From positions 1 to 64,000 of the forward strand of contig NZ_VDMO01000004.1 of NCBI RefSeq assembly GCF_006335125.1: DNA of 64,000 nt, read 5' to 3'. Under the pieces are notes generated by a model. The model searched no databases. It saw only the letters and a list, made by a program, of their open reading frames with translations, and was not told the DNA's origin. Each line of letters opens with the position of its first letter. The stretch's first letter is position 1. Below are positions 1-18,029 of this stretch, piece after piece. The stretch comes from Deinococcus radiopugnans ATCC 19172. Lineage in GTDB: Bacteria > Deinococcota > Deinococci > Deinococcales > Deinococcaceae. Position numbers and translations under genes: made by a program.

Positions 1-230
1 GCCTCGCATTCGCGAGGCTGAGGATTCACCGGGTGAGCCTGGCTCATCTGGTGCAGGGGATCTACAACTGGTGCCGAGTTCAACGGGGTCTGCGGAGGCA
101 GCTCGACGTCCCGAAGGGACGTCAGCTATATCTCCAGCGCACACCGGCCATGACGATCGGGCTGACCGATCACGTCTGGAAGGTGCGGGACTGGCTATCA
201 CAGCCGCAGGGCGTCCCCTGTCGGGCATAG
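1..230 (+). pseudogene. 3' end of a transposase, cut by the window edge
   Basis: The frame is open from the window edge to the TAG at 228-230. It reads like the C-terminal tail of a DDE transposase: YNWCRVQRGLR, then QRTPAMTIGLTDHVWKVRDWL. The RTPAM..GLTDHVW block is typical of transposase tails in Deinococcus and relatives. Only about 75 codons are visible, so I cannot tell whether an intact gene lies to the left. No terminal inverted repeat was recognised after the stop; a family A repeat end follows instead. Family assignment is from memory and tentative. Confidence 0.55.
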
Positions 231-251
231 TTCCAGCCAACTATCCTCCGC

Positions 252-297
252 TGGATTTCCAGGTGTTTCCAACACCTTTCAATCGGAGTCCGTACTA
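252..297 (+). repeat. Repeat family A, terminal fragment (copy 1)
   Basis: Only the last 45 or so bases of the family A element are present: GGATTTCCAGGTGTTT, then CAACACCTTTCAATCGGAG and TCCGTA. They match the right ends of the copies ending at 4857 and 33047. The rest of the element is missing. Confidence 0.7.
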
Positions 298-558
298 GCC
301 CGAAAGTCGAGCCGGCCGTGCAGAGGCGCGGCGGCCTCACTTCTGACTGTTCCGATTCGCGTCACGTCCCCAACGGTCATCTGGCTGAGGGAACAGGCTG
401 GCATAAGGCATCCTGGCGGATTTCCATCCCTTGCGAGGCGGCCGGCCATCACAAGGGGGCCAGTGCCCCAAAGGTCGTTGGGATGACGCCAGCGCAAATC
501 ATCGGCGGGGGCAGAGCGGAAGGTGCGGGCCGTCATGCCCCCGTCAGCCCACGCTTGG
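298..558. other. Non-coding stretch, nothing recognised
   Basis: No convincing coding frame, RNA or terminator is seen between the repeat fragment and the promoter of the next gene. A long antisense frame crosses it but lacks coding character. Confidence 0.4.
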
Positions 559-572
559 TATGCTGTGGTGTT

Positions 573-935
573 TTGCGCCCCTCCCCCACCCCCGCTCCCT
601 CCTGGCTGACGCGGCCCTGGCTTGCAAGGCTGCGCGCCTGGCCCGGCGTGCTGACGCTGCTGTCGGTACTGGCGGTGGTGGTGGGAGCGCCGGTGCGCCC
701 GCCGGAGATGGGCCAGCGCCTGAGCGCCAGCAACGTGGCCCCCGCCCTGCCCGAAGTGCGGGCCATGCCGCAGCCGGGGCCGAGCGTGCCGGTCCTGACA
801 CCCCCGCCCCCGGCCGAGTCCCTGCGGCTGGTGCGCCAGCAGACGGGGCGTCCGGTCACCCACTGGACCTGGCAGCAGCCCGCGCCCCTGAGCGACCTGA
901 CCGTCCTGGGGCGGCGACAGACGGACGGCGGCTAG
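573..935 (+). CDS. Small membrane-anchored proline-rich protein
   Basis: A 120-residue protein of unknown function. One hydrophobic helix (VLTLLSVLAVVVGAPV, about residues 21-36) is followed by a proline-rich extracytoplasmic tail (VLTPPPPAES). Nearly every third codon position is G or C, which supports the frame. The start is uncertain: a TTG at 573 lies 8 bases after TATGCT (559-564), which fits the leaderless pattern of this window; the frame is open upstream to 318. It precedes secDF by 113 bases on the same strand. No family is recognised. Confidence 0.5.
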   Translation: MRPSPTPAPSWLTRPWLARLRAWPGVLTLLSVLAVVVGAPVRPPEMGQRLSASNVAPALPEVRAMPQPGPSVPVLTPPPPAESLRLVRQQTGRPVTHWTWQQPAPLSDLTVLGRRQTDGG

Positions 936-1048
936 GCCCCGAACGTCCGCCAGCAGCCGCCCAATTTGATATTTTCTCCCTCTTTCCGTGAAGGAGGGCC
1001 GGGGTGAGGGACGTGTTCCGCACGTGCCCACCCGACAGGAGTTCCACC

Positions 1049-3358
<2,310 letters not shown>

Positions 3359-3420
3359 ACGTTCTCGTGTCTCGCTGACCGCAGCGTGCCAGAAGAGCTT
3401 CGAGGCACTCACGTTCAGCC

Positions 3421-3466
3421 AGCACCGCCTGACCCGACTGGGTTTCAGGCGGTGCTTTTCTTTTTT
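3421..3466 (+). terminator. Rho-independent terminator of secDF
   Basis: AGCACCGCCTGA (3421-3432) pairs perfectly with TCAGGCGGTGCT (3445-3456) and is followed by a T-rich tract. Confidence 0.9.
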
Positions 3467-3586
3467 GTACCTGACGGCAGTTCGGCTGTCGTCAGGCACA
3501 GCCGCGCTCCTCACCACCTCCGCGGGACGCTTGAGCAGACCTGAAGACAGGCCCGTTCTGGCCGCCTGCGGGTCTACCCTGATTTC

Positions 3587-4579
3587 ATGACCACGCAACC
3601 AACCATCCACATGAGGAATCTGGGGGCCACCGGCCTGGGCGTCAGCGAGATCGGCTACGGGGCTTGGGGCATCGGCGCGGACATGTGGAAGGGCGCACAG
3701 GACGACGAGAGCCTGCAGGCGCTGCGCCGCTATCTGGAACTGGGCGGCAACTTCATCGACACCGCAATGGGCTACGGCGACGGCCACAGTGAACGGCTGG
3801 TGGGGCAGGCCGCCCGCGACTACCCCGGCACGGTGGTCGCTACCAAGATCAGCCCCAAGAACGGCGAGTGGCCCGCACGCCCCGGCGTTCCGGTGGACGA
3901 GGTCTTCCCTGCCGAACACGTCATCGCCATGACCGAGGCCAGTCTGGAGCGTCTGGGGCTGCCCCGGATCGACGTGCAGCAGTTTCATGTCTGGAACGAC
4001 TCGTGGCTGGGCCAGGGCGACTGGCATGACGCGGTGACGCAGCTCAAGCGCGACGGCAAGATCGGCCACTTCGGCATCAGCATCAACGACCATCAGCCGG
4101 ACAATGCCGTGAAAGCGGTAGAGGCGGGGGTGGTGGAAACGGTGCAGGTGATCTACAACGTCTTTGACCAGTCGCCGCAAGACCGCCTGCTGGACGCCTG
4201 CCTTGCCAACGGGGTGGGCGTAATCGTGCGCGTGGCACTGGACGAGGGCAGCCTGACCGGGAACATCACGGCTGGCACTGAGTTCCCGGAAGGGGACTGG
4301 CGCAACCGCTACTTCGGCGGCAACCGCAAGGCCGAGTTGCAGCCGCGCCTGCGGGCCATCGAGGCCGATCTGGGCATCAACAGTTCGCAGCTGGCCGAGA
4401 CCTCGCTGCGCTTCGTCCTGAGCCACCGCGCCGTCAGCACCGTGATCGTGGGGATGCGCAGCGTGCGGAACGTGGAGCGCAACGTCGCCATCGCCGACGG
4501 CCAGGGCCTGCCCGCCGACGACGTGGCCCGCCTGTACGCCCACCGCTGGGACCGCAACTGGTACGAGGCGGCGGAGTAA
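3587..4579 (+). CDS. Aldo/keto reductase
   Basis: NAD(P)H-dependent oxidoreductase of the aldo/keto reductase superfamily, 330 residues, predicted cytosolic TIM barrel. The catalytic tetrad can be placed: Asp in [10 protein letters not shown], Tyr in the same segment, Lys in VVATKISP and His in QQFHVWND. The C-terminal cofactor segment is [18 protein letters not shown]. The substrate cannot be told. The start is fixed by a leaderless promoter: TACCCT (3575-3580), a 6-base gap, then ATG. A family A repeat follows downstream. Confidence 0.88.
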   Translation: MTTQPTIHMRNLGATGLGVSEIGYGAWGIGADMWKGAQDDESLQALRRYLELGGNFIDTAMGYGDGHSERLVGQAARDYPGTVVATKISPKNGEWPARPGVPVDEVFPAEHVIAMTEASLERLGLPRIDVQQFHVWNDSWLGQGDWHDAVTQLKRDGKIGHFGISINDHQPDNAVKAVEAGVVETVQVIYNVFDQSPQDRLLDACLANGVGVIVRVALDEGSLTGNITAGTEFPEGDWRNRYFGGNRKAELQPRLRAIEADLGINSSQLAETSLRFVLSHRAVSTVIVGMRSVRNVERNVAIADGQGLPADDVARLYAHRWDRNWYEAAE

Positions 4580-4639
4580 CCGCACCACCCGGACCTGCCG
4601 TAAAGGGATAGAAGCGTCGGTCCTTCTCGCTGCCTTGCC

Positions 4640-4857
4640 ATACGGATTCCGTTTGTAACGCGACAGAAGTCGGGACAGCGCCGATGTCCACACTCCACTT
4701 CCGGAGGGATATTTTCCTCATTCTCGCTGTCGTCATGGACAGACGCCCATGACTGGGACAGCTCGAAGAGAGGACGCTCTTCCTCTGCTAGCGCAGCTCT
4801 GCGAGTCTCGCTCGGATTTCCAGGTGTTTTCAACACTTTTCAATCGGAGTCCGTATT
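4640..4857 (+). repeat. Repeat family A, long copy (copy 2)
   Basis: About 218 bp bounded by ATACGGATTCCG on the left and CAATCGGAGTCCGTAT on the right. It shares the CTGT/CGGGACAGC core with the other copies but carries roughly 90 bp of extra sequence in the middle (about 4735-4810). It fills most of the gap between the aldo/keto reductase and the MFS gene. Confidence 0.85.
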
Positions 4858-4922
4858 AGGGAATCAGGCGGCACGTCCTTCCATGCCGAACCTTGCCCCC
4901 GTGAAGCGCGGATAATGCCCGC

Positions 4923-6164
4923 GTGAGCAGAGGGGCCATAAAAGGACAGGACAGTTGGGACCGCAACGAGCGACTGGGCATTCTCAACGGCTGGGGTGTC
5001 TTCATCGGCGACGGGTTCCTGAATGTCACCGTGGTGGTCTCCGGCTTCGCCTCCCGACTGGGGGCACCCAACTGGGTGATCGGATTGCTGCCCGCCATTG
5101 CCGGGGGCGGCTGGATGCTGCCGCAACTGCTGGTGGCCGCACGGGTCCGCAGCCTGCCGCACAAGCTGCCGGTCTACCGCTCGGCGGCCACGGTCCGCAC
5201 GCTGACGTACCTGGCGATGGCGCTGATCGCCGCGTTCCTGGCCGATCAGCCGGCCCTGTGCCTGACGCTGTTCGTGCTGGCGATGCTGATCAACTCGCTG
5301 GCATCCGGCGTGGCCGGGCTGCCCTTTCTGGAAGTGGTCAGCAAGATTGTCAGCAGCGAGCGCCGCCCCCGCTTTTTCGGAACGCGCAACCTGTACGGCG
5401 GGCTGCTGGCCTTCGGGGCGGGCCTGCTGGTGCGCTGGATTCTGGGGTCGGACCTGCAGTTTCCCCTCAACTACGCCCTGATCTTCGGGCTGGGCGCGGC
5501 GGCCTACACCTACGGGTACTGGATTTTTGGCCGGGTGGACGAGCCGCCGGACCCCCCACAGGAGGCCCAGGGCTACCGCGCCGAGTTCCGCGCCATTCCC
5601 GAAACGCTGCGAGACCCGCACTTCCGCGCCTTTCTGAGCGTGCGCCTGCTGCTGGCGGGGGCCAGCATGAGCGATCCCTTTTTCGCGGTGTACGCCCTGC
5701 GCGTGCTGGATTTTCCCCCGGCCATCCTGGGGGCCTTCGTGATGGCGCTGACCGGGGCCGCGCCGCTGTCGAACATCGTGTGGCAGCGGGTGGCCGAGCG
5801 CAAGGGTTCACGCCGGATCATCCGCTACGCCTCGGTCTTCTACGGACTGGCCCCGCTGTACGCGGCGGTGGTGGGCGTGCTGGGGCTGGGCAAATGGGCG
5901 TACCTGGGGGTGTTCCTGCTGACCAGCGTGGCCGCGCAGGGCTTCAACCTGGGGCACACCAACCACCTGCTGAACATCGCGCCGCCCAACGCCCGCAGCC
6001 GTTACATCGGCACGCTGAACACGCTGGTGGGCGCGGCCCTGTTCACCCCGGTGCTGGGCGGGCTGATCGCAGACCGCTTCGGCTACCTGCCGGTGTTCGC
6101 CATCAGCCTGCTGCTGTGCGCCGGGGCGTGGTGGCAGTGCGGCAAGCTGCGGCGCGACGCCTGA
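4923..6164 (+). CDS. MFS transporter
   Basis: Polytopic membrane protein of the major facilitator superfamily, 413 residues, with about 12 hydrophobic segments (for example LTYLAMALIAAFLA and LYGGLLAFGAGLLV). A charged RxxRxxRFFG-type loop (SSERRPRFFGTRN) follows the first helix bundle. Substrate is unknown. GTG 4923 is chosen because GATAAT (4911-4916) lies 6 bases upstream, the leaderless arrangement. It stands alone between a repeat and the S41 protease gene. Confidence 0.8.
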   Translation: MSRGAIKGQDSWDRNERLGILNGWGVFIGDGFLNVTVVVSGFASRLGAPNWVIGLLPAIAGGGWMLPQLLVAARVRSLPHKLPVYRSAATVRTLTYLAMALIAAFLADQPALCLTLFVLAMLINSLASGVAGLPFLEVVSKIVSSERRPRFFGTRNLYGGLLAFGAGLLVRWILGSDLQFPLNYALIFGLGAAAYTYGYWIFGRVDEPPDPPQEAQGYRAEFRAIPETLRDPHFRAFLSVRLLLAGASMSDPFFAVYALRVLDFPPAILGAFVMALTGAAPLSNIVWQRVAERKGSRRIIRYASVFYGLAPLYAAVVGVLGLGKWAYLGVFLLTSVAAQGFNLGHTNHLLNIAPPNARSRYIGTLNTLVGAALFTPVLGGLIADRFGYLPVFAISLLLCAGAWWQCGKLRRDA

Positions 6165-6254
6165 GCGCGAAGAGCGGAGAGGACGCCGTGAGATTGAACA
6201 TCTCCTGGGTCCGTTGGCTCCTCCGGCGCACGCCACGCCGCCCAGAATGAAAGC

Positions 6255-7571
6255 GTGCCCCTCGCGCCCGCCACCTGCGGGGGCTTACGCTGGGGCGTGT
6301 CCACTTCCCGCTGCCTCCGCGCGCTGCTTCCGGCCCTGCTGCTCGCCCTGCCTGTGGCAGGGGCCAGTCCGGCCAGCGACCTGTTCCGCTCGGCCACCGA
6401 ACAGGTCGCGCGTGAATACTATGGCTGGTCCACGGCAGATCTAAAGGCGCTGAGCGAGAAGTACGACGCCCTGCTGCGCGTCAGGTGTTCGGACCAGGGA
6501 GAGGCGTGTTCCTACGCCACAGGCCGCGAGGTCCTGACCAACCTGTTCAAGGAATTCGGCGACGCCCACACCAACGTCCGTGACCCGGAAGGGGCCGAGC
6601 GGCTGCGCGAGGTCACGCAGGACCTGGCCGTCCAGCGCACCGGGGCGCGGCTGGCCCGCGCCGAGGGCGGCCTGCTGGTGGTGTCGATCATTCCTGGCAG
6701 CCCCGCCGAGGCCGATGGGCTGCGTGTCTTCGATCTGGTGACCACCGTGAACGGGCAGGCCGCGGGCAAACGCGGCGGCGAGAACGCGCCGGTGGGTCCC
6801 AACGAGTTCATCCGGCTGGAGCGGGCGGCCCAGCCTATCCGGGTCACCGTCCGGCGGCCCGCCCGCCCCGAGCTGACCGTGACCCTCCGCACCCAGCCTC
6901 TGCTGGCGCGCGACGTGCCCACCCTGTCGTGGGCGGGGATGGACGGAAAGGTGGCTGTCATCACCTATCCCACCTTTCTGCCCAGCGACGCCTCGCAACT
7001 GTTTCTAGACCGCCTGAACGAGGCGCAGGCGGCGGGGGCGCGCGAGCTGGTCGTGGACCTGCGCTACAACGGTGGCGGCAGCCTGACCGAATGCGTGGCC
7101 GCCGCCAGCGTCTTTGCTCCGGTGGAGTACCGCTCCCAGACCCGCTACAACGGCCGGCTGTCCACCTACAGCTACACCGGTGTGAACGGCACGCGGGGCC
7201 ACTTCCTGAACCTGAAGACCGTGCCACCCGGCAGCGCGGTCTGGCGGGGACCGGCCGCCGTGCTGGTGGGGCCGGATACCGCCTCGTGCGCCGAAGTGTT
7301 CACCTACTACGCTCAGCGGGCTGGGGCCATCGCGGTGGGCGAAAAGACGCGCGGCGTGGGCAACAGCGGTGTGGTCTTTGATTCGCTGCCCGACGGCGGC
7401 GTGGTGTCCGTGACGATTCTGCGCGCCTTCAACGAGGCCGGCGAGCCGCTGCCCGACCGCATCACGCCCGACGTGCTGGCCCCCGGCGACATCGCGGCCC
7501 TGACCGAGCAGGGGCGCGACGTGACGCTGGAGGCCGCCTTGCAGGCGCTGGCGGCACGGGCTGCACGGTAA
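6255..7571 (+). CDS. Secreted S41 family peptidase
   Basis: Serine protease of the C-terminal-processing (tail-specific) family, 438 residues. An N-terminal signal peptide ([15 protein letters not shown]) predicts export. A PDZ-like segment ([20 protein letters not shown], about 140-160) precedes the catalytic domain. That domain has [13 protein letters not shown], the nucleophile serine in [12 protein letters not shown] and the general-base lysine in [15 protein letters not shown] 6255 follows CAGAAT by 6 bases; GTG 6297 with TACGCT just upstream is an alternative that gives a shorter leader. Target proteins are unknown. Confidence 0.85.
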   Translation: MPLAPATCGGLRWGVSTSRCLRALLPALLLALPVAGASPASDLFRSATEQVAREYYGWSTADLKALSEKYDALLRVRCSDQGEACSYATGREVLTNLFKEFGDAHTNVRDPEGAERLREVTQDLAVQRTGARLARAEGGLLVVSIIPGSPAEADGLRVFDLVTTVNGQAAGKRGGENAPVGPNEFIRLERAAQPIRVTVRRPARPELTVTLRTQPLLARDVPTLSWAGMDGKVAVITYPTFLPSDASQLFLDRLNEAQAAGARELVVDLRYNGGGSLTECVAAASVFAPVEYRSQTRYNGRLSTYSYTGVNGTRGHFLNLKTVPPGSAVWRGPAAVLVGPDTASCAEVFTYYAQRAGAIAVGEKTRGVGNSGVVFDSLPDGGVVSVTILRAFNEAGEPLPDRITPDVLAPGDIAALTEQGRDVTLEAALQALAARAAR

Positions 7572-7588
7572 AACCGTAAAACTGAAAT

Positions 7589-7846
7589 CTAGCTTGACCA
7601 GCGGCGCAGCAACGACACCAACGTCTGCGGCGTCACGTTGCGGAAGTCCTGGCCGCCCACCCGCACCAGCGGCGCGTCCTCGGCGCTGACACCCGCGCCG
7701 CACTGCGTCAGGACCAGTTCCACGTCGCCGTCCGCCGTGACCATGCCGGGGCTGATGCGCAGGCGGTCCCACACAGCCTCCAGCAGGGCCTCGCGCTGAT
7801 CGACAGACAGGTGTTCGGTGCAGATTTCCAGGCGGGTGACGGGCAT
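7589..7846 (-). CDS. Thioredoxin-like small protein, degenerate [2Fe-2S] type
   Basis: An 85-residue protein starting MPVTRLEICTEHL. The C-terminal LTQCGAGVSAEDAPLVRVGG followed by NVTP resembles the end of thioredoxin-like [2Fe-2S] ferredoxins. Only two cysteines (about residues 9 and 49) are present, so a complete four-cysteine cluster is unlikely. ATG 7846 is preferred over the upstream in-frame start because AAGGAG lies 7 bases before it. It is convergent with the S41 protease gene. Confidence 0.6.
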   Translation of the reverse strand: MPVTRLEICTEHLSVDQREALLEAVWDRLRISPGMVTADGDVELVLTQCGAGVSAEDAPLVRVGGQDFRNVTPQTLVSLLRRWSS

Positions 7847-8036
7847 GGGTGGACTCCTTGTTCGGGGCTTGAGGGACAATCCTGCCGGGACATGCTAGCG
7901 GCTGAAGCGATGGTCAGGCTTCTGATCAAGCGGTGATGAAGCAAGGGGATCAGAAACGACGGCGGGAGGCCGGCATGAACCGGGCCAGCATGCATGAGCC
8001 GAATTCCCAGGGGCGCTGGGGCGTATGCTCAGGTTT

Positions 8037-9020
8037 GTGACTGTTGCCGCCCCACCTGCCCCCACGCCTGCTGCCGAGCGGCTGGCCCTGGCGGGTGTGC
8101 TGCTGACCGTTTTTCTGTGGGGCGCGAACGTGGTGGCCCTGAAAGCGGTGCTGGGCGTCCTGAACGCCGAGACCACCAACACCGTGCGGGTGCTGATCGC
8201 CGGGACGGTGCTGGTGGCCCTGGCCGTCCGCGCCCACGGCTGGCCGCGCTGGGATGTCCGGACGTGGCTGACGGTGGCCGGGGTGGGCCTGCTGGGCAAC
8301 ACGCTGTTCCAGGCCTTCTTCCTGACCGGGATCACTCTGAATCCGGCCGGGGTGGCGGGGCTGGTCAACGGGCTGGTGCCGGTGCTGGTGCTGCCGCTGG
8401 GCCTGGTGCTGGGCCAGCGCTTCACCCGCCAACAGGGGCTGGGCGTGGCGACTGCTTTCGCCGGATTGCTGGGCCTGCTGGCGCTGACCCGCGTGCCGGG
8501 CATGTCGGTCACGCCCGGCGGGCTGCTGTGGCTGCTGGCCGCCGGGGTGGTCTGGGCGCTGTACACGCTGTTCAACCGGCCGTTGTCGGCGCGGCTGGGC
8601 ACGCTGCCCTTCGTCGCCTTCAGCCTGGTGCTGGGCAGCGTGCCGTACCTGCTGTACGCCCTGCCGCACCTTCAGTTCGGGGGTGCGGCAGGGGCCGGGC
8701 TTCCAGTGTTTGCCTGGCTGGGGCTGGGCTTTAGCGCCCTGGGGGCCAATGTCGTCGCCTACCTGGCCTGGGCCGGAGGCGCGCAGGTGCTGGGCGCGGC
8801 CCGCACCAGCGTGTGGCAGGCGCTGGCCCCGGTGATTGCCCTGGCCCTGAGCGCCGCGCTGCTGCGCGAGCGGCTGCCCGCCAGCGTGTGGGGCATGGCC
8901 GCCGTCATCCTGATCGGCGCGACAGTGGCGAACTGGCCGGAACGGGGCCGAACCAGTGGGCCACTGCATCCGGGACGCAGACTTCAGGAAGCCAACGAAG
9001 GCTCCCCGCCTGTGCAATGA
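8037..9020 (+). CDS. EamA family exporter
   Basis: Ten-helix drug/metabolite transporter (two EamA repeats), 327 residues, probably exporting a small metabolite or amino acid. Motifs include VFLWGANVVALK in TM1, the repeat segment VTPGGLLWLLAAGVVWALYT, and the glutamate-ended ALLRERLPASVWGMAAV late in the second repeat. GTG 8037 is chosen because TATGCT (8024-8029) ends 7 bases before it. An ATG at 8025 lies inside that hexamer and is therefore unlikely. It is convergent with a TetR regulator. Confidence 0.82.
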   Translation: MTVAAPPAPTPAAERLALAGVLLTVFLWGANVVALKAVLGVLNAETTNTVRVLIAGTVLVALAVRAHGWPRWDVRTWLTVAGVGLLGNTLFQAFFLTGITLNPAGVAGLVNGLVPVLVLPLGLVLGQRFTRQQGLGVATAFAGLLGLLALTRVPGMSVTPGGLLWLLAAGVVWALYTLFNRPLSARLGTLPFVAFSLVLGSVPYLLYALPHLQFGGAAGAGLPVFAWLGLGFSALGANVVAYLAWAGGAQVLGAARTSVWQALAPVIALALSAALLRERLPASVWGMAAVILIGATVANWPERGRTSGPLHPGRRLQEANEGSPPVQ

Positions 9021-9047
9021 GGCGGGGAGGCAAAACCTGAGCCGGGA

Positions 9048-9665
9048 TCAGCGCGGTCTGGCACCGTCCAGATACACCGACAACAGCGCCCGCGCCGTGC
9101 CCTGCGGATCGGCGGGTGGCGTACCGGTGACCAGCGGGTAGATCAGCGCCAGGAACGCCCGCGTCAGCATCGGCGGCGGCAGGTCCGCGCGCAGTTCCCC
9201 GCGTGCCGCGGCTCCCTCGAACAGGGCGCTCAGGCCGCCCATCCAGACCCGGCGGTATTCGTTCTCGAAGGCCGTGCGGCGTTCCGGCGAGACGTGCCGC
9301 AACTCGGAGGCCAGCTGCAGGCCCACACGCTGCTCGGGGGCGCTGTCGGCCAGTTCGCCCACCAGCGTCTCCAGCTGCGCCGCCAGCCCGCTCTGGGCCG
9401 AGGCGTGTTCGATCAGCCGCGCCAGCCCCGCCAGCGCGCCGTCCAGCATCGCCAGGAACAGGGACTCCTTGTCGGCGAAGTGATGGTACAGGGCGGGCTT
9501 GGTCACGCCCACCGCCTCGGCCACCTCGCGCATGGACACGCCGTGATAGCCGCTCGCCACGAACAGCCGCGCCGCCTCCTGCCCAATGCGGGTGCGGGTC
9601 GTGTCGGGGCCAGCGCTGGAGGCAGAGGCAGAGGCGGGCGGCAGAGACACAGTCACGTCCAGCAT
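9048..9665 (-). CDS. TetR family transcriptional regulator
   Basis: Predicted repressor of 205 residues. The N-terminal TetR helix-turn-helix is clear: AARLFVASGYHGVSMREVAE then VGVTKPALYHHFADKESLF. The C-terminal ligand domain is not diagnostic. A short alanine/serine-rich extension (ASASASSAG) precedes the DNA-binding domain, so the true start could be a little downstream. The target is unknown; the nearest transporter is the convergent EamA gene. Confidence 0.85.
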   Translation of the reverse strand: MLDVTVSLPPASASASSAGPDTTRTRIGQEAARLFVASGYHGVSMREVAEAVGVTKPALYHHFADKESLFLAMLDGALAGLARLIEHASAQSGLAAQLETLVGELADSAPEQRVGLQLASELRHVSPERRTAFENEYRRVWMGGLSALFEGAAARGELRADLPPPMLTRAFLALIYPLVTGTPPADPQGTARALLSVYLDGARPR

Positions 9666-9775
9666 GATACCTGTCTATCCGTCTTTGCGCTCAGGAGGCA
9701 CGAGGCCGGAAGGTCAATACGCCCGCCTGACTGCTCGCCGAAACCCCAGAGCATCGGATAGAGGCGCAAGAAGGA

Positions 9776-9807
9776 GGCCCGGACGCATCAAGCATCCGGG
9801 CCTCGCC
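9776..9807 (-). terminator. Hairpin downstream of rpsA
   Basis: GAGGCCCGGA and TCCGGGCCTC form a strong stem around CGCATCAAGCA just after the rpsA stop on the minus strand. The following T content is modest (CCTTCTT), so termination is likely but not certain. Confidence 0.6.
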
Positions 9808-9832
9808 CACTTCAACTTCAGACTGTCAGGGC

Positions 9833-11725
<1,893 letters not shown>

Positions 11726-11867
11726 GAACTCCTGTCCTCCTGGGCTGGCAGAATTCCGCCTGACAGCCAGCTTCTGTAAACTGCTGCCGTGCGGCCTTCG
11801 GCCTGCTTCCGCTGAGGCTTAATTCAGCGGGGGGAGACACGGTCGCTACGGCGCGGCAACATCGTTC

Positions 11868-11897
11868 AGTGTACCAGAGTCGGAGTGTGGGCAGCAA
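11868..11897 (-). promoter_or_regulatory. Probable rpsA promoter
   Basis: On the minus strand TTGCTG (11897-11892), an 18-base spacer and TACACT (11873-11868). The 5' leader between it and the rpsA start contains short inverted repeats (CTGAATTAAGCCTCAG) that could serve S1 autocontrol; that part is inference. Confidence 0.6.
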
Positions 11898-11987
11898 GCA
11901 CGCTCTGAACGCAGTCCATTCATTTCTGACGGAACGCTGAAGTCACGCGGGCGGCGCAGCGGTCCACCGCAGCTCTCGCCCGGCAGC

Positions 11988-12016
11988 TTGACGGGTCAGG
12001 AGCAGCCCGGTATACT
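11988..12016 (+). promoter_or_regulatory. tRNA-Gln promoter
   Basis: TTGACG (11988-11993), a 17-base spacer and TATACT (12011-12016), close to the housekeeping consensus and about 40 bases before the tRNA. Confidence 0.8.
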
Positions 12017-12054
12017 TCCTGTCGCCTTCCCCTGAGGGAAAGCACCTTCCCCGC

Positions 12055-12128
12055 TGGGGCATCGTCTAATGGCAGGACAACAGTCTCTGACACTGTCGAT
12101 CAAGGTTCGAGTCCTTGTGCCCCAACCA
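12055..12128 (+). tRNA. tRNA-Gln (anticodon CTG)
   Basis: Acceptor TGGGGCA (12055-12061) pairs with TGCCCCA (12118-12124). The anticodon stem ACAGT/ACTGT encloses the loop CTCTGAC with anticodon CTG, decoding CAG. The T arm contains GGTTCGAGTCC. Discriminator A is followed by an encoded CCA. A dedicated promoter lies upstream and a terminator follows. Confidence 0.93.
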
Positions 12129-12149
12129 CCTCTGAGCTGGAATGAAAGG

Positions 12150-12171
12150 CCCCGCCCCGGCGGGGTTTTTT
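12150..12171 (+). terminator. Terminator after tRNA-Gln
   Basis: CCCCGCC, a two-base loop, GGCGGGG and TTTTTT. Confidence 0.9.
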
Positions 12172-12315
12172 GTGTTCTCGGGACTGGGCCTGGGCGACCT
12201 GCAGCACGGACCCGGCCGGAAAGGCTATGCAGACGATCCGCCTCACATTTCACCGCTCTTTACACTCTGGCGCTGGCAGCGATTCCAAAGCCCCTTTCCT
12301 CTACACTTGGGGGCA

Positions 12316-13974
<1,659 letters not shown>

Positions 13975-14048
13975 GAAAACTCTGGGAGAGCGGCGGGAGA
14001 AGGGCGTGTCTCTCGCCGCTCGGGCCAGCGCTTCGGCGGCGCACCATC

Positions 14049-14080
14049 AAAAAGGCCCCCTCCAGCACGGAGAGGGCCTT
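14049..14080 (-). terminator. Terminator of the glutamate dehydrogenase genes
   Basis: On the minus strand AAGGCCCTCTCC and GGAGGGGGCC form a stem ending in TTTTT, just past the stop at 14098. It may also serve treS, which is convergent. Confidence 0.8.
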
Positions 14081-14097
14081 CGGTCAGAACCGGGCGT

Positions 14098-15420
<1,323 letters not shown>

Positions 15421-15511
15421 GCGGGGGCTCCTTTGGGGGCGGGAGGCGTGTGGTTCTTGACGTGTAACAGGGAAAGATTGGAAGGCGCGGCGTGCCGGGA
15501 ACGCGCCCGGC

Positions 15512-16756
15512 TCATGGGTACACCCCGCGCATCACCGTGGCGTTGTGCAGGCGGTTGAGGGCCACGGCGTAGGCGGCAGTGCGCAGGTCCAGATCGTGCG
15601 CGCGCATGAACGCCATCACGGTGTCCACGGCGGCGTCCACCCGCTCGTCAATGGCGGCCTCGATTTCCTCTTCGGTCCAGAAGAAATTGCTGGCGTCCTG
15701 CACCCATTCCAGGTAGTTGACCACCGCGCCGCCCAGGCTGGCCACCAGATCGGGCAGCACGGTCACGCCGCGCTCCTTGAGAAAGCGCTCGGCCTCGGGC
15801 AGCACGGCGCGGTTGGTGGCCTCCACCAGATGGTTGGCGCGCACCGCGTGGGCGTTGCCGGCGTTGATGGCCCCGTAGTCGTAGGCCAGCATCAGCACCT
15901 CCACGTCCAGTTCCAGCAGCTCGTCCACGGTGATGTCGGTGGCAAAGCCCTGCACGGTGCCGAACAGCTCGCGGTGCTGCGACAGGGCGTCCAGATCCAG
16001 CCCGCCGCTGGCAAACGTCGCGCCGTTCTGGTCACTGACGGCGATCACCATCGCGCCCTCGGCGGCCAGCGTCTGCGCGGCCTTGCGGCCCACGTCGCCG
16101 AAGCCGTACACGGCGCAGGGCGCACTCTGCAGGCTGCGTCCGGCTTCCTTCAGGACCCGCGACGTCACCAGGGCGGCGCTGCGGCCCCGCGCGTCCTTGC
16201 TGGCGTAGCTGCCGCCCAGCGGCAGGGGCTTGCCCACCACCACGCCGTTGACGGTGGTATCGGTGTTCTGGTTGTAGGTGTCCATCATCCAGGCCATCAT
16301 CTGCGAGTCGCTGCCCACGTCGGGGGCCAGGATGTCGGTGCGCGGCCCGATCAGCTCCACGATCTCGGAGGTGTAGCGGCGCACCAGTCCCTCGGTCTCG
16401 TGCGGGCTGAGCGTGGTGGGATCGACGTCCACGCCGCCCTTCGCGCCGCCCAGCGGCAGGTCGGCCACCGCCGCTTTGAGGGTCATGATCGCGGCCAGCA
16501 CCTCGCACTCGTGGGCGTTCAGGCCCGCCTTGAGGCGCATGCCGCCCATGCTGGGGCCGCGCGCGGTGCTGTGAACGGTGCGGTACCCCTTGAACACCTT
16601 GACCGTGCCGTCGTCCATCTGCACCGGCAGGTTCATGGTGACGGTGCGCTTGGGATACTTGAAATACGCCAGCGACCCGTCGGTCACGTCGCAGTGGGGC
16701 AGTGCCTGCTGAAGCTGTTCCATAAGGCCCTGCCAGTTGAGTCCTGATGCCCGCAT
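15512..16756 (-). CDS. Glutamate dehydrogenase paralogue, probably regulatory
   Basis: A 414-residue homologue of its downstream neighbour. The dinucleotide fold ([15 protein letters not shown]), the catalytic-type [11 protein letters not shown] and the aspartate in ILAPDVGSD are kept. At the glutamate side-chain lysine the sequence reads [11 protein letters not shown], with Met where the active paralogue has Lys and Lys where it has His. In Thermus thermophilus one of two adjacent Gdh subunits is an inactive regulatory partner; this gene is a candidate for that role. ATG 16756 is chosen from AAAGGAG 7 bases upstream. The 91-base gap to the next gene suggests co-transcription. Confidence 0.85.
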   Translation of the reverse strand: MRASGLNWQGLMEQLQQALPHCDVTDGSLAYFKYPKRTVTMNLPVQMDDGTVKVFKGYRTVHSTARGPSMGGMRLKAGLNAHECEVLAAIMTLKAAVADLPLGGAKGGVDVDPTTLSPHETEGLVRRYTSEIVELIGPRTDILAPDVGSDSQMMAWMMDTYNQNTDTTVNGVVVGKPLPLGGSYASKDARGRSAALVTSRVLKEAGRSLQSAPCAVYGFGDVGRKAAQTLAAEGAMVIAVSDQNGATFASGGLDLDALSQHRELFGTVQGFATDITVDELLELDVEVLMLAYDYGAINAGNAHAVRANHLVEATNRAVLPEAERFLKERGVTVLPDLVASLGGAVVNYLEWVQDASNFFWTEEEIEAAIDERVDAAVDTVMAFMRAHDLDLRTAAYAVALNRLHNATVMRGVYP

Positions 16757-17054
16757 GTGGGGTCTCCTTTGTGGATGAAACCGAAAAACGCCGAAGTGTG
16801 TCATTGGAGGATACACGCATAGACAACAGCGCCGCCAAGACATGATTTGTCGGTGAACGGTTCGCCGGGAAAAATGTTGTCTCCCCGTTCTAACCTCACC
16901 CGACTGACCCGTCAACCCGAGGAAATGAGGCCCGCACAAAGACTGGGGCTGAACCGATTCCAACCGTGACAACAGCTGAAATCGTGGTCTAAAGTTATCA
17001 ATTGAAAGGCGGCTTCAGGTGTGCCGTCCATCTAGGCCAGACGCTGACGGGGGC
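16757..17054. other. Non-coding region upstream of the gdh pair
   Basis: About 300 bases between the gdh paralogue and the polyprenyl synthase stop. A weak minus-strand promoter candidate (TTGGCG, 17 bases, TGTATC near 16810-16840) is seen. No RNA gene is recognised. Confidence 0.35.

Positions 17055-18029
<975 letters not shown>

Noticed and set aside
3469..3496. Second inverted repeat after the secDF terminator
   Set aside because: CCTGACGGCAG and CTGTCGTCAGG form an imperfect stem without a T-run; too weak to call.
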